Made by a program: the position numbers and the translations under genes
Part shown: positions 44,190 to 56,009 of the stretch, one piece after another
Position numbering within the stretch: the stretch's first letter is position 1
How the letters are laid out: each line of letters opens with the position of its first letter
The notes under the pieces: generated by a model
What the model was told of the DNA's origin: nothing
Databases searched by the model: none
The model's input: the letters and a program-made list of their open reading frames with translations, nothing else
Origin: Caprella mutica
Lineage: Eukaryota; Arthropoda; Malacostraca; Amphipoda; Caprellidae
Assembly (NCBI GenBank): GCA_947561585.1
Contig: CANNZV010001611.1
Coordinates: forward strand, 62,001-126,000
DNA length: 64,000 nt
Direction: 5' to 3'

Positions 44190-44760
44190 TTTAACTACCA
44201 TTAAATTCCGCACATGACCACACCCACCAAGTGATACCCAGCAGACGTACAGATCCTAGGTCGGTAATTGGTGCCTGATACTGTGATACGATTTAAAATC
44301 GGTAACCTCTTCAGCTAGGCTGACCCCCTGTGCTCCTGCTGTATTAATCTAGGTATATTTCCCTCGAAGAAATAAAAAGGATTAATGATGTATAGAAAAA
44401 TGCTTAGAAATTATTGTAATAATAATTAATGAACCTATTTCTCTACCTGTGTAATGCAGGCAATTAGTGCTTTAAGGATTCTTTGACTTCGGACTATTGG
44501 TATTTTTATGACAGTCAGGTAAAGGCTTAGAATTCTTGTGGTTAGTTGAAACCTATAAGATCAGTTGATTAACCAAGATGTAACCCGCTACTTAAATATG
44601 TCCCGGAGGGGAAGTTAGAGTATATAAAGCCTGATAATTGTGAAGCTAGAGGATTCAGTTACAGTCAGTCACTTAGCTCAGTCGATTCAGTACAGTACTT
44701 TAGATAAAATAAAGAAAACTTTTAAATCGAAGCGATCTTTCTTTCTCAAAGCTCATTTGA
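44190..44760 (+). other. Retroelement-like promoter/LTR-like fragment (tentative)
   Basis: It contains AGTATATAAAGCC (about 44611), then 90-100 bp later AAATAAAGAAAAC (about 44707), the spacing of a TATA box and a polyadenylation signal in an LTR. AGTTACAGTCAGTCACTTAG resembles an initiator region. Part of it (44505-44570) recurs inverted at 13655-13735. No gag/pol frame or second LTR was found, so a solo LTR is only one reading. Confidence 0.3.
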
Positions 44761-44859
44761 TGCATCACATATTTCTAATGCGCTTTAAATAAATAGGGAT
44801 CTACTGCAACAGTTTCCCAATAATTCAATATTCATAAATAAAAAATTTCCTACGAATTA

Positions 44860-45099
44860 ACAGGTTCAACTGTTGGTGTATAATTCATTACTATTTCATA
44901 GATGACTTCTATCAATTTTTGGTAATCCACTACAAAGACCAAATATTTGATCAGGAATTGATTTTGGCTGTATGCTTAAGCTGATGATCAATGAATTTAC
45001 ACAAGGTGTACTTAGTAAACTGTGGCCATTCTAATGATATTAATGTGGTGATAAAGCTGCGTCTATATCATTGCGTCTATACCAGAAACTGAATGAAAA
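44860..45099 (+). promoter_or_regulatory. Upstream block shared by four GR genes (fourth)
   Basis: GGTAATCCACTACAAAGACC, CCAAATATTTGATCAGG, TTAGTAAACTGTGGCCATTC and AAAGCTGCGTCTATATC parallel the other three blocks. The 5' limit is shorter here. Confidence 0.5.
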
Positions 45100-46909
45100 A
45101 TGGAAATAACATATTCATTGAGGAGAGTATTCTCTATACTGAGAGTTATTGGTGCATTTCCTTACACCTCTACTAGTCTCGCTAAGAAAGTGAAACTAAC
45201 ATGGAACAGCTGGTTCTACTCTCTGATGTTCACTTTCTGTAGTCTGATTTGTATCTTCAGCATCGGTATCTATAATTCCAAAAAGTTTCTTAAAACTGAC
45301 CTTACATTTACTAATGTGGCAGAAACAGCAGCAATGGTTTCCTGGATGATTCTTGGTTTTGGCAACAAGATAAACCACTTGATTAAACGGAAATCCATGA
45401 AGATTTGTTTTTTATTTCTTTACAAGAGGAACAGCAAGTTACACGCCACGAGTAGAGCTCTAGGAGTTACCTTTTTGGTGTCTATCATGCTCTTAATTTC
45501 CTGCGAAATGTTCGTCTATTTTATGATTGTAGATCAAGCGAACGTTGTGACTGCAGTGTATCATATGATTATAGATTTTGAAGTTCAACTAACTATTACT
45601 TTGAATATTTTCTCTCTGAGGTTCTTCATGGAACTTGTTTCAGCAAATCTCAGTCAAATAAGCACATCTATGAAAAGTATCGAACATGATCAAAGAAATA
45701 TTGCTCCTGTATCAGAAGAAAAATATTATGAAGGCGATGAATTGCCTACATATGAGCAAACTGTATCTCTAAAAAAATTATTTGAAGAAGTTAAAGAAAT
45801 CCAGAAAACCATGAAACATCTATTTGAATATTTCCAACTCCCTGTGCTGGTTCTCATATTTTCTATGCAAATTTTATTCATAATTTACACTTTGAAGCTG
45901 GCTGAAATTTATAAATATTCTCCAATTCAAAATTGGTACCGGGTGATGGTGATAATTTTCCTAACGATTAATCTGATGTTGGTACTGAATTCACAGAAAA
46001 GTTATGAAGCAAGTGTAAGTAGCTATAATATATACTATATAGTATCAATAAATGCTGAATAAATACATATATGTAAAAGATGATATACAGAAGTAAAAGT
46101 ATTCCTCGTGATTGGCGTTTTTCATCTTATGATAGTTACTGCAGAATTCATTATAAATATGATTTAATGAGATGATGCGAGGTTAATAGTGCATCTTTTC
46201 ATTTTCAGAAACAAGAAGTGGTTGATTGCTTTGAAGGTCTTCTTCTAAATCGTGCGATTGGACCAGCTAAGAAGGTTAGAATAGTGTTAACCCGTACATG
46301 GAGGGTGGCCTTATTTTGGAACAGCAATCTGTAGATGTGGCACATCAGTAAAGTTAAAGTTGAGCAACTGTGTACGGGTTAAAAGATGTTGTAGGAATAT
46401 TCCAGGTTCTACTATCTTTTTATGATTTAGAAAGGACGAACTTTTAAAAATAAATTTCTATTTTTATCAAAGTGCGTATCTTGTTGGTTGCATTACTAAG
46501 TGTTTGAAAAATAATTTTAATATATTTCTTCTAAATTATCGTAAGATTAGATGATATTGCATAGTCGGTTTCTTTGCAGGATGTTTTGTCACAAATCTTA
46601 CACGAGGTTAAAAAGTTTCCAAAGTTCTCAGTTTTTGGACTTTTCAACATCGGACGTCACTGCTTCTTACCCGTAAGTGAATTGCTAACTATTCGGCATA
46701 TTCGTTTTGAATTGTAAGATATAATGTATAGTAGAATATAAATTTTTCTTGAACTGAAATAGAACGAAGAAATGTGAAGTTAAGATACAGTCTTACTTAT
46801 TACAAAAAGCTGATACCCTTTTCATTTTTTTTAGATTCTCAGCTGTGTTCTTACCTACATGCTTCTCATGGTGCAGTTCAACAAGGGAAACTACTTCGTG
46901 GAGGAATAG
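45100..46909 (+). CDS. Gustatory receptor, four exons, 382 aa
   Basis: Exons 45100-46014, 46209-46274, 46580-46672 and 46835-46909, phase 0. The start MEITYSLRRVFSILRVIGAF aligns with its paralogues. Exon 1 has the family blocks LTWNSWFYSLMFTFCSL, MVSWMILGFGNKINHLIK, FFMELVSANLSQI and FEYFQLPVLVLIFSMQILF. Exon 2 (KQEVVDCFEGLLLNRAIGPAKK) is the most changed of the exon 2 set. The end has KFSVFGLFNIGRHCFLP and TYMLLMVQF at 365-373, then NKGNYFVEE. An AATAAA lies at 46970-46975. It is closest to the 16164 gene in the C-terminal exons (DVLSxILHEV). Presumed taste receptor channel subunit. Confidence 0.92.
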
Positions 46910-47761
46910 ATCATTCGTTTAGCTCTTTAATATTACTTGAAATTTGTATAACTTAATGGATTTACATTAAATAAATATTGATTTGAAAGTGCCTGTAGTT
47001 TTGTCACTAATTAATAAGTGTAAAAGTGTCGAATTAGCTCTCATGAAAAATATGAATAACTACTTAAAAAAAACAATTTTCATGCTGTATTTTCATGAAT
47101 TTTACTTTTTGTTGCACCTATGTGATCGAAATTACGAAATAAATTTAGCAAAAGATAAAAATTATGGTCTATTGTAGACATTATGCATATATTTAATTAA
47201 TGAAAATATACATTCAATTAGTTTTTAACTTTCATTATCATAAATGAATTGATACGAGTCTTTGAAGATATCAACTCTTTTACCAGATCTGAACATCGTG
47301 TTGTTTGGAAAAAAATATTTTCAATAGCAAAACTTATATGAATGATTATTTTTCTAAAGAAAATAAACCGTGCAAATATCTTGAAATCTGTTTTTGATAA
47401 TAACTAATTTTACAGCATAAACTGTATTATATATTACTTAATTAAATAAAATGAAAAAGTCAATATGAGAGTGAAACACAATAGTTTTATTGTAAAATTT
47501 ATTTTAATTCTAGTAATATTTCAATACACATCCTCGTATTTTATAATGTTCTATGTCGATTACAATAGTACTTTCTTAGTATCAAATTATTCGATGTTGT
47601 TGATAATTATCAAAATCGTATATTTAGAGTTTAAAAACCTAATTAAGGAACAAGATGGTTGTCTGATTTCGTTTATATACTACACATGTCAGACTTTCGA
47701 GTATCGTTTTAAGTGATCTACGATTCGAAAGTTAAGATGATTGAATCCTACGTATCGTAAG
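46910..47761. other. GR 3' flank and intergenic DNA
   Basis: AT-rich. Open frames at 46983-47177 and 47465-47716 are low-complexity by-products without motifs. Confidence 0.5.
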
Positions 47762-47935
47762 TAGGGTTGTAACAATATGCTTTTGTAATCATACATCTTA
47801 AGAATATCATAGACGAAATGAAATGGTATCGATACTATATACCGCTGGTGTAGAATCATTCAATACTCTTCAATTCTCTCCGTCTATAATATTTTCGGGA
47901 TCTTTAATATTAAAAGCATATTGTTGCAACCCCTA
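47762..47935. mobile_element. 174-bp hAT-type MITE related to 29189-30232
   Basis: TAGGGTTGTAACAATATGCT at the left mirrors the right end AAGCATATTGTTGCAACCCC. Inner blocks AAATGGTATCGATACTAT and GGATCTTTAATATTAAAAG correspond to those of the longer element. It ends 100 bp beyond the stop of the minus-strand Gly/Ala-rich gene. Confidence 0.8.
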
Positions 47936-48035
47936 ATCTAATAGCAATTCCTGGAAGTATTTCTTTTGCTTCGTATCAAAAAAATTTTAAAATTAGAAAT
48001 GATTTCTGGTCGTCAATTGCTGTGGTTTACTATAT

Positions 48036-51000
48036 TCAATATCCTCCATGACCACCACCTCCGTATGAACCATGACCGCCTGACCGGCCAAATCCGCTGC
48101 CGAAACCTGCTCCGGAACCGAAACCCAAACCATTATGTCCAGTACCTGGAAGAGAATAATTATATTGTAACTTGTGAGACTAAGGATAGTGAGAGTTGTA
48201 AAGTTTTTAGTACATAATAACATGAAATGTTAGTATACAAGTAGAAAGGTCCTTTAATAGCGAATAATTAGAGCTTGACTAAACGAAATTAATGAACAGT
48301 CAAGTTTTCAATTTGTATATGTGAAGATAGATTCTTTACTAATTTACCCGATATCAAAAATGAAAATTCTCCATTGATTGTTGGATGGTTCTTTTTCCTA
48401 TTTCATCAACAAATTCACTCACCCTTAGCTTTAAGGTAGGCGGTTTTAGCAGCGGAAGAAGCCTTGTTGGCAGCATTTTGACTGGATGCGAGGTCGTCGA
48501 AAGCAACCTGTAGATCGTGAGAAAGGAAATGTTGTAACCAAATGTGATAGTCAAATTAAAATTTAGGAATGAATGTCCTGTAAAAGACGATAAACCTTAA
48601 GGATCATTTTGAAGATCAGAAACGATTGAATATTCTTTAAATGAAAGCTATCATAGACTGATCTTTTTTCCATCATCGAAAATCGACGATTTGAGACGTC
48701 AATTTTCCAATTTCATGGTTAATTTGCGGAAGGTAATCAATATCAGGATTTATCATGATTGGTATTGTAATATTAAATGTCGGGATATTTTTAGATTAAA
48801 TGTCGGAATATTTTTAGATTATATTTCGGGATATTTTTAGATTAAATGTCGAGATATTTTTAGATTCAATGAAGTTTTAATCACCTTTTCTTGAGTTTGC
48901 AAAACACTGGCAGCTCCTCTGGCATTCTGTTCCTGCCATGCCTGAGAGTTGACGGCGTTGAGAGCGGAAGCATATGCGTTATTGCTCAAAGCGACGTTGC
49001 CTTCTGCGTAACGACGAGCTTGACTCAGAGATGCGGCCTGGATGAAATTTAAATCAGTGCTGAACAAATTATGAATACCTTTTTCGATAGATTTTGATGT
49101 GAACAAACCTGATCCAAAGCCCATTGCTTGAAACTTTCGGCAGCCTCCACGGTTTTAGCGAGCTTAGCTGCTAATTCAGCTTCAGCAAAGGCAGCTCCTG
49201 TAGCGGATTGGGCAGCTTGAGTGAGTCCTGCTGCCTGGCCGTAAGTACCAGCAGCCGCGTACTGGGCCGCACTGGCTGCACCTGCTGCCTGTTTGGCAAG
49301 TTGAGATGCGGCAGACTGGGCAGCATTCCATGAAGCCTTGTTGAGAAGAAAGAAAAGATGTAATCGAAATAATTTTTCTAAAGATCAGCCTTTTCCAGAA
49401 ATATGTATTTCTATCAAATAGAACAAAATGTTTAGTGTGAAATCACCAAATCACAACTCCGTCCACTAGAAGTTTTAGGATGAATCGATTTCTAATTCCA
49501 TGTCAAGATATCACAAACCTGTTCTTGGTAGCTAAGATCACCTAGTGCCTGTCCTGCAGCTTTGTTAGCAATATCGGAAGCAGAAGCTCCGTGACCTCCA
49601 TTTCCACCTCCACCTCCGATGATTCTGCAAGATTGCACTTTTTATTAGTATCATCTATCAACGATTCTTGAATGTGTTTCATGTTATTTTTAATCATTAA
49701 AAACCTGATCGAAAATTTCTTATAAGAATCCATAATGCCTTTAAGTGAGCAACAATAATTTAAAAGAATAAGTCGATTGAAATGATTTTCCTGAACTATT
49801 CAAGACTAGAGTTAAAGTTCGCAAACGGGTAACGGGTAATTTTTTAAGATGGGTAATTGTTTAAATTCAATTTTTTAATTGAAGTATAGTTAATGCGTAC
49901 ATTTAAATAATAATATCCTTATTTTACTACTTACGCTGATCCGTGACTTCCCCCGAGTCCGGAGTATCCTCCCAATCCCTGCCCGTAACTTCCGATCAAA
50001 CCCCCACGACGCACCTGTTGATGAAAATTTTTAATGAACATATTTTAGTGGAAAATTAAGGACTGTTTTAATTAGTTGATACTGGTTTCATTGTACGGAA
50101 TCTTAGATAAATAATGAGAATAACTATTCAAAAAATGATCTGAAACGTAATCAAATGATTTATCATTGTCTAAATGTGTTGACATTTAAAGGAACGTTCA
50201 ACCAAGTTCGGTCACGTCAAAACATGTTCAGACACGTCTAAACATGTTCAGAAATGTCCAACTATGTTCAGACACGTTCAAACATGTTCAGGAATGCCCA
50301 GACATGTTCAGACACGTTCAAACATGTTCAGGAATGCCCAGACATGTTCAGACACGTTCATCCGTTCAAGCATAAGACACGTCCATATATGCCCAAAAGT
50401 GTTCATTTGGGAAATTCTTTTTCTTACCCTATGATGAGCTTCCTGGGAGTTGATACCTGGAAATGAAAAGAAAAATAGAGAAGACGTATTAAATTAATTA
50501 CGTTTAAATCATGACTGTTTCATTGAACTTTTTGATATCGCTCAAGTTGAACTAAATGAAGCTTAGATTAGTTACAATGCCTAATTATTAGCCATTTATT
50601 TTTTATTTGTTTTTCATTAGAAAATTGTAAAGTTCAAAAAATGTTAATTTACAGTATTAAAATTTTAAAAAATGTGAGCACTTCACTCTATGTCTCTACT
50701 GTCCCTATTGCTCTGTGGGCACTTCACTCTATTGTCTCTACTGTCCCTATTGCTCTGTGGGCACTTCACTCTATTGTCTCTACTATCCCTATTGCTCTGT
50801 GGGCACTTCACTTTATGTCTCTACTATCCCTATTGCTCTGTGGGCACTTCACTCTATTGTCTCTACTATCCCTATTGCTCTGTGGGCACTTCACTCTATT
50901 GTCTCTACTATCCCTATTGCTCTGTAGGCACTTCACTCTATTGTCTCTACTGTCCCTATTGTTCTGTGAGCACTTCACTTTATGTCTCTACTTTCCCTAT

Positions 51001-52889
51001 TGCTCTGTGGGCACTTCATTCTATTGTCTCTACTGTCCCTATTGCTCTGTGGGCACTTCACTCTATGTCTCTACTGTCCCTATTGCTCTGTGGGCACTTC
51101 ACTCTATTGTCTCTACTGTCCCTATTGCTCTGTGGGCACTTCACTCTATTGTCTCTACTATCCCTATTGCTCTGTAGGCACTTCACTCTATTGTCTCTAC
51201 TGTCCCTATTGTTCTGTGAGCACTTCACTCTATGTCTCTACTATCCCTATTGCTCTGTGGGCACTTCATTCTATTGTCTCTACTGTCCCTATTGCTCTGT
51301 GGGCACTTCACTCTATGTCTCTACTGTCCCTATTGCTCTGTGGGCACTTCACTCTATTGTCTCTACTGTCCCTATTGCTCTGTGGGCTCTTCACTCTATT
51401 GTCTCTACTATCCCTATTGCTCTGTAGGCACTTCACTCTATTGTCTCTACTGTCCCTATTGTTCTGTGAGCACTTCACTCTATGTCTCTACTATCCCTAT
51501 TGCTCTGTGGGCACTTCACTCTATGTCTCTACTATCCCTATTGCTCTGTGGGCACTTCACTTTATGTCTCTACTATCCCTATTGCTCTGTGGGCACTTCA
51601 CTTTATGTCTCTACTATCCCTATTGCTCTGTGGGCACTTCACTTTATGTCTCTACTATCCCTATTGCTCTGTGGGCACTTCACTTTATGTCTCTACTATC
51701 CCTATTGCTCTGTGGGCACTTCACTTTATGTCTCTACTATCCCTATTGCTCTGTGGGCACTTCACTCTATTGTCTCTACTATCCCTATTGCTCTGTGGGC
51801 ACTTCACTTTATGTCTCTACTATCCCTATTGCTCTGTGGGCACTTCACTTTATGTTTTTATATCCCTATTGCTCTGTGGGCACTTCACTTTATGTCTCTA
51901 CTATCCCTATTGCTCTGTGGGCACTTCACTCTATTGTCTCTACTATCCCTATTGCTCTGTGGGCACTTCACTCTATTGTCTCTACTATCCCTTTTGCTCT
52001 GTGAGCACTTCACTTTATGTCTCTACTATCCCTATTGCTCTGTGGGCACTTCACTTTATGTTTTTATATCCTTATTGCTCTGTGGGCACTTCACTTTATG
52101 TCTCTACTATCCCTATTGCTCTGTGGGCACTTCACTTTATGTCTCTACTGTCCCTATTGCTCTGTGGGCACTTCACTTTATGTCTCTACTATCCCTATTG
52201 CTCTGTGGGCACTTCACTTTATGTCTCTACTATCCCTATTGCTCTGTGGGCACTTCACTCTATTGTCTCTACTATCCCTATTGCTCTGTTGGCACTTCAC
52301 TCTATTGTCTCTACTATCCCTATTGCTCTGTGGGCACTTCACTTTATGTCTCTACTATCCCTATTGCTCTGTTGGCACTTCACTCTATTGTCTCTACTAT
52401 CCCTATTGCTCTGTGGGCACTTCACTTTATGTTTTTATATCCCTATTGCTCTGTGGGCACTTCACTTTATGTCTCTACTATCCCTATTGCTCTGTGGGCA
52501 CTTCACTTTATGTCTCTACTGTCCCTATTGCTCTGTGGGCACTTCACTTTATGTCTCTACTATCCCTATTGCTCTGTGGGCACTTCACTTTATGTCTCTA
52601 CTATCCCTATTGCTCTGTGGGCACTTCACTCTATTGTCTCTACTATCCCTATTGCTCTGTTGGCACTTCACTCTATTGTCTCTACTATCCCTATTGCTCT
52701 GTGGGCACTTCACTTTATGTCTCTACTATCCCTATTGCTCTGTGAGCAATTCACTCTATTGTCTCTACTATCCCTATTGCTCTGTAGGCACTTCACTCTA
52801 TTGTCTCTACTATCCCTATTGCTAGGTAGGTACTTATAAAACTTACCTGCAACTGCGAGAAGAACCAAAGAAACAGTGAGACCAAACAT
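48036..52889 (-). CDS. Secreted Gly-rich/Ala-rich structural protein A, eight exons, 277 aa
   Basis: Minus-strand exons: 52889-52847, 50456-50428, 50014-49935, 49624-49519, 49336-49109, 49037-48885, 48507-48423, 48145-48036. Phases agree at every junction. Exon 1 encodes a signal peptide (MFGLTVSLVLLAVAG). Then INSQEAHHR, a Gly-rich segment with Tyr (SYGQGLGGYSGLGG), an Ala-rich probably helical core of ~190 residues (DIANKAAGQA, AAQSAASQLAKQAAGAASAA, FKQWALDQ, GNVALSNNAYASALNAV) and a Gly/His/Tyr-rich tail ending GGGGHGGY. Gly-flanked Ala-rich helices suggest an extracellular material (silk, glue, egg case or cuticle); I do not recognise a named family, though Ala-rich insect proteins such as DUF745 are similar in style. 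Paralogue of the plus-strand gene at 56066. Intron 1 is almost all minisatellite. Confidence 0.85.
48774..48872. repeat. 25-bp tandem repeat in intron 6 of gene A
   Basis: Four copies of AAATGTCGGGATATTTTTAG ATT with small changes, located immediately downstream (in gene orientation) of exon 6. Confidence 0.85.
50190..50364. repeat. 10-bp satellite of AGACATGTTC-type decamers in intron 2 of gene A
   Basis: About 17 consecutive 10-bp units without spacers, such as AAACATGTTC, AGACACGTTC, AGGAATGCCC and AGACATGTTC. Several (AAACATGTTC, AGACATGTTC) fit RRRCATGYYY, the p53-family half-site, and adjacent decamers match the layout of a p53 response element. The array is short and in an intron. Whether it binds anything is unknown. 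Confidence 0.9.
50690..52828. repeat. 41/42-bp minisatellite (~51 copies) filling intron 1 of gene A
   Basis: The unit is GGGCACTTCACTCTATTGTC TCTACTATCCCTATTGCTCT GT (42 bp), alternating with a 41-bp form having TTTATG instead of CTATTG and rare shorter forms (TATGTTTTTATATCC). Blocks of several units are duplicated (compare 50975-51230 with 51225-51480, and the TTTTTATATCC-containing runs near 51850, 52060 and 52430). Very long plus-strand frames (up to 535 codons of SLLSLLLCGHFT-type repeats) are artefacts of phase-cycling repeats. Confidence 0.97.
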
Positions 52890-52958
52890 TTTGAAGAAAA
52901 AAATTGAAATATTTATTGAAATCTGAAAAGGGGAAATTAAAATGGTGAAACTCGGACA

Positions 52959-52996
52959 GTTAGATTGGTTCAACATAGGACTTGAACCAATCTAAC
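52959..52996. promoter_or_regulatory. Perfect 15-bp-arm hairpin ~70 bp upstream of gene A start
   Basis: GTTAGATTGGTTCAA (52959-52973), loop CATAGGAC, and TTGAACCAATCTAAC (52982-52996) are exact inverses. The position is just upstream of the gene A ATG (52889), within the expected core promoter or 5' UTR. It contains CCAAT/ATTGG boxes on both strands. It could be a protein-binding dyad, a stem in the 5' UTR or a micro-MITE. Confidence 0.6.
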
Positions 52997-53221
52997 CTAC
53001 AGAAATATCTGATTGACCATTCTTGACCTAAATCAACACCCACTCTCCAAGTACTACGATGTTCTCTAATCGAATAATTTGATATTTGATGAAAAATGAT
53101 AGGAAATTCAAAAATCCGATTCAAAATTTCAAATTTTACATTTTAAATCAAATGTTAAATTTTTCATTCAGAAAATTTCATTAATTTCCCATTTCGCCTA
53201 CCTATATAATTTGTCTAATAA

Positions 53222-53396
53222 TTTGGCAACACTGAGTGGCAACTCTCCGTAGAATGGCAACACTGAGTGGCAACTCTCCGTAGAATGGCAATACTGAGTG
53301 GCAACCTTCCGTGGAATGGCAACACCCTGTAGAATGGCAACACTCGTAGAATGGCAACACTGAGTGGCAACTCTCCGTAGAATGGCAACTTTTCTT
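53222..53396. repeat. 31-bp tandem repeat GAATGGCAACACTGAGTGGC AACTCTCCGTA
   Basis: About six copies, two of them shortened. The array lies about 330 bp upstream of gene A. The minus frame is open across it only because of the repetition. Confidence 0.9.
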
Positions 53397-53559
53397 CCAG
53401 TTTATGGTTTATATACAACCTATGAATTGTTTGGTTTCTTTTGTGTTTAAATTAGATATCGCCACACGATGACTTTTGGGAAAACGGAACAAAACGGTTA
53501 CTGTTACGTCACAGGCAGTGAAAGTAAATACAATGAACAGTTAGAGTGTTAAAATATAA

Positions 53560-53870
53560 TTTTAAAAAAACTAGATTTTATCTTAAATTTATTTTGCTTT
53601 TCTATTTTACTTTAATTTATTTTACCATTTATTTATCTTTCTTTTATTTAACTTTTTTTTTATTATTATTTTTTTTTTACTTTTTATTGTTTTACTTTTC
53701 TATTTTACTTTTTATTTTATTTATTTCTATATTACCATTTTTATTTTACTTTTTTATTTTACTTTTGTATCATTTTACTTTTTTTTATTCTATTTAGTTT
53801 TTTTTTTTTACCTCTTTTATTTTGCATTTTCATTGTTTTTTTTACTTTTTTTATTTTACTTTTTTTATAC
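53560..53870. repeat. T-rich low-complexity tract (TTTTATTTTACTTTT)
   Basis: About 310 bp of TTTTACTTTTT, TTTATTTTACT and TTATTTATTT permutations. Any frame across it is a composition artefact. Confidence 0.9.
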
Positions 53871-54183
53871 CGTCGATTATAATCGATCGTAATAAGATTC
53901 TTTAACTACGACGATAAATTAGTAGACGTTAACTCAATCGTATTTTATTATAAATTTGGAACAGTTCGATGGACATTGCCGCTATAAAAATTATGACGAT
54001 ACTGTCTTTAATTATGATATTTTACGATAAAATACAATCAATATTTACCGTAATGGACAGTAACAGACTATATTTAAGTTTATTTGTTAAAATTTCCAAA
54101 GTAAATTAATTTTTCTAAATAATTATTGCAAATTTATTTAATAAGATAACTATAGTAGGTTTATTTATTTTTTATATTTTAAG

Positions 54184-54540
54184 ATAAAAAAAAAAAAAAA
54201 AAAAAAAAAAAAACTATATTAGATATATCTAATAAAATAACTATAGTAGATAAATTTGATTAAATAACTATAGTAGATTTATTTGATAAAATAACTATAG
54301 TATATTTATTTGATAAAATAACTATAGTATATTTATTAGATAAAATAACTATAGTATATTTATTTGATAAAATAACTATAGTATATTTATTAGATAAAAT
54401 AACTATAGTATATTTATTTGATAAAATAACTATAGTATATTTATTTGATAAAATAACTATAGTAAATTTATTTGATAAAATAACTATAATATATTTAGTT
54501 ACTAAGTAACTATAGTAAATTTAGTTACTAGGTAACTGTA
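54184..54540. repeat. Poly(A) run followed by a 27-bp AT repeat
   Basis: A 30-nt A tract (about 54185-54213) is followed by roughly 12 units of GATAAAATAACTATAGTATA TTTATTT with 1-2 changes each, grading into TTAGTTACTAAGTAACTATAG at the end. Confidence 0.9.
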
Positions 54541-56009
54541 GATAATAGTGTCTTGTAATTTTATAATTTATGATTTTTAAAAGCATGAATCTTATGGAAA
54601 ATAGGGTGACAAAATTCGAATATTAAATCATTTAAAAGACAAATTTATCTCTTGAATCTCAAACATTCTTGATATTATTTTAAACGATCGAGGGTTTGTT
54701 TCGAGTTATTGGATGACTACACATTTTCGATAACATAGGTAAAGAATTTATAAATAGAATGACGAGTTAAAATATAAAATTAAAAAATAATTTTTTTTCT
54801 ATATGATTAACTAAAATATTAATATATTTATTCTAATAACGCTGTCATTTTTAACTCAACGGGTACACTAGTTGAAGATATAATGCATATACTTTTATAA
54901 TTATCGATGACTGTTTAATTTTTGTATGTGAATTTATTTAGCAATGATGATCATTTATTATTTAATTATATTTTCTTATTAATTTGTCTATAAGATTTTG
55001 TGCAATGAAAGCAATATAAAGTAATTTTTTTTCTTTTCTACAAACACACTAATATGTGTTACTATATTTAATTAACACAAGTTCCAGGTAACTAATGTTG
55101 TAACAATATTAGGGCAATATTGTAACAATATTGGAGCAATTTTGTGACAATAGTGGACCGATGTTGTAACAGTATTAGGGCAATGTTGAAAAAAATATTG
55201 AGGCAATTTATTGTAACAATATTGGGGCAATATTGTAAACTTTAAGAAAGAAATATGAATATTACAATTATTTTATTCATATACTACTGAAAAACTTTAT
55301 ATATAAAAAAATACGTCTATAGCAAACAAAATAGGTAAATAGGGGTAAATTAATCATTTTAAATAAAATTTAGTGCTACACGAGATAATTTGAAAAAAAG
55401 AATCTCTCTTTTTCATGTGGAAAACTTAAATTCCATCACTTCCATTATTATTTTAGTTTCTGTTTATCCGAAATAAATAAGTTCATCATATTACGACTAT
55501 AAAATTCATGAATTACCTAGTGAGATACGTAATAAATGTTATATAAAATATGCAATATAAAAATACGTAATTGAATGAATTTATCAACACACGTATATGT
55601 TATAGGTAAATATATATGTTCATCATTATACATAAATAATATTTACTAACCCGTACTAACGCATTGTTTAAATATTACAATTTTCATCATTTACAAGTTA
55701 GGTTTACTCGTTTAAGTTAAATTTCATTTTTTCTGCTGACTTCAAATAACGAAACTAGAACAGTTAAAGTCATATACAATGCAAGAGAAGAAACATCTAT
55801 TTACAGTGAAATAAAAAGGAGATTTCTAGCTTCTGAAAAGACCGATTCACAGTTCACCGAATTTATTACGTCATTATTGAATTTGAAACTATTGTCTAAA
55901 TTCTTTCTAACGGTCAGAGAAAAGTACATTTGTTCTAGTGAGTGAGATGAAAGTTTGGGGCGGACAAAGCGCCCCCTGGTGGCTTTTGTTTGTACCGTGA
56001 GTGGAATGG
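54541..56009. other. AT-rich 5' flank of gene B
   Basis: No exon recognised. At 55085-55245 a degenerate ~24-bp repeat, TTGTAACAATATTGGGGCAA TAT, occurs about six times; a similar motif is found near 12180-12235. The last 250 bp (55760-56009) are less AT-rich and presumably contain the distal promoter of gene B. Confidence 0.5.

Noticed and set aside
44190..44760. Complete LTR retrotransposon
   Set aside because: Only TATA and polyadenylation-like signals. No second LTR, primer-binding site or gag/pol frame was found, so it is kept as a low-confidence fragment.
16164..46909. Reading the five receptors as odorant receptors
   Set aside because: The TYhhhhhQF motif in the last helix and the three short C-terminal exons fit gustatory receptors better. 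No odorant-receptor C-terminal signature was seen.
50641..52839. Plus-strand frames up to 535 codons (SLLSLLLCGHFT repeats)
   Set aside because: They are generated by the minisatellite and lie antisense within an intron of gene A. All three frames are open in a cycling pattern.
53546..53797. 83-codon hydrophobic open frame
   Set aside because: A T-rich low-complexity tract always reads as Phe/Leu/Tyr. Not a gene.
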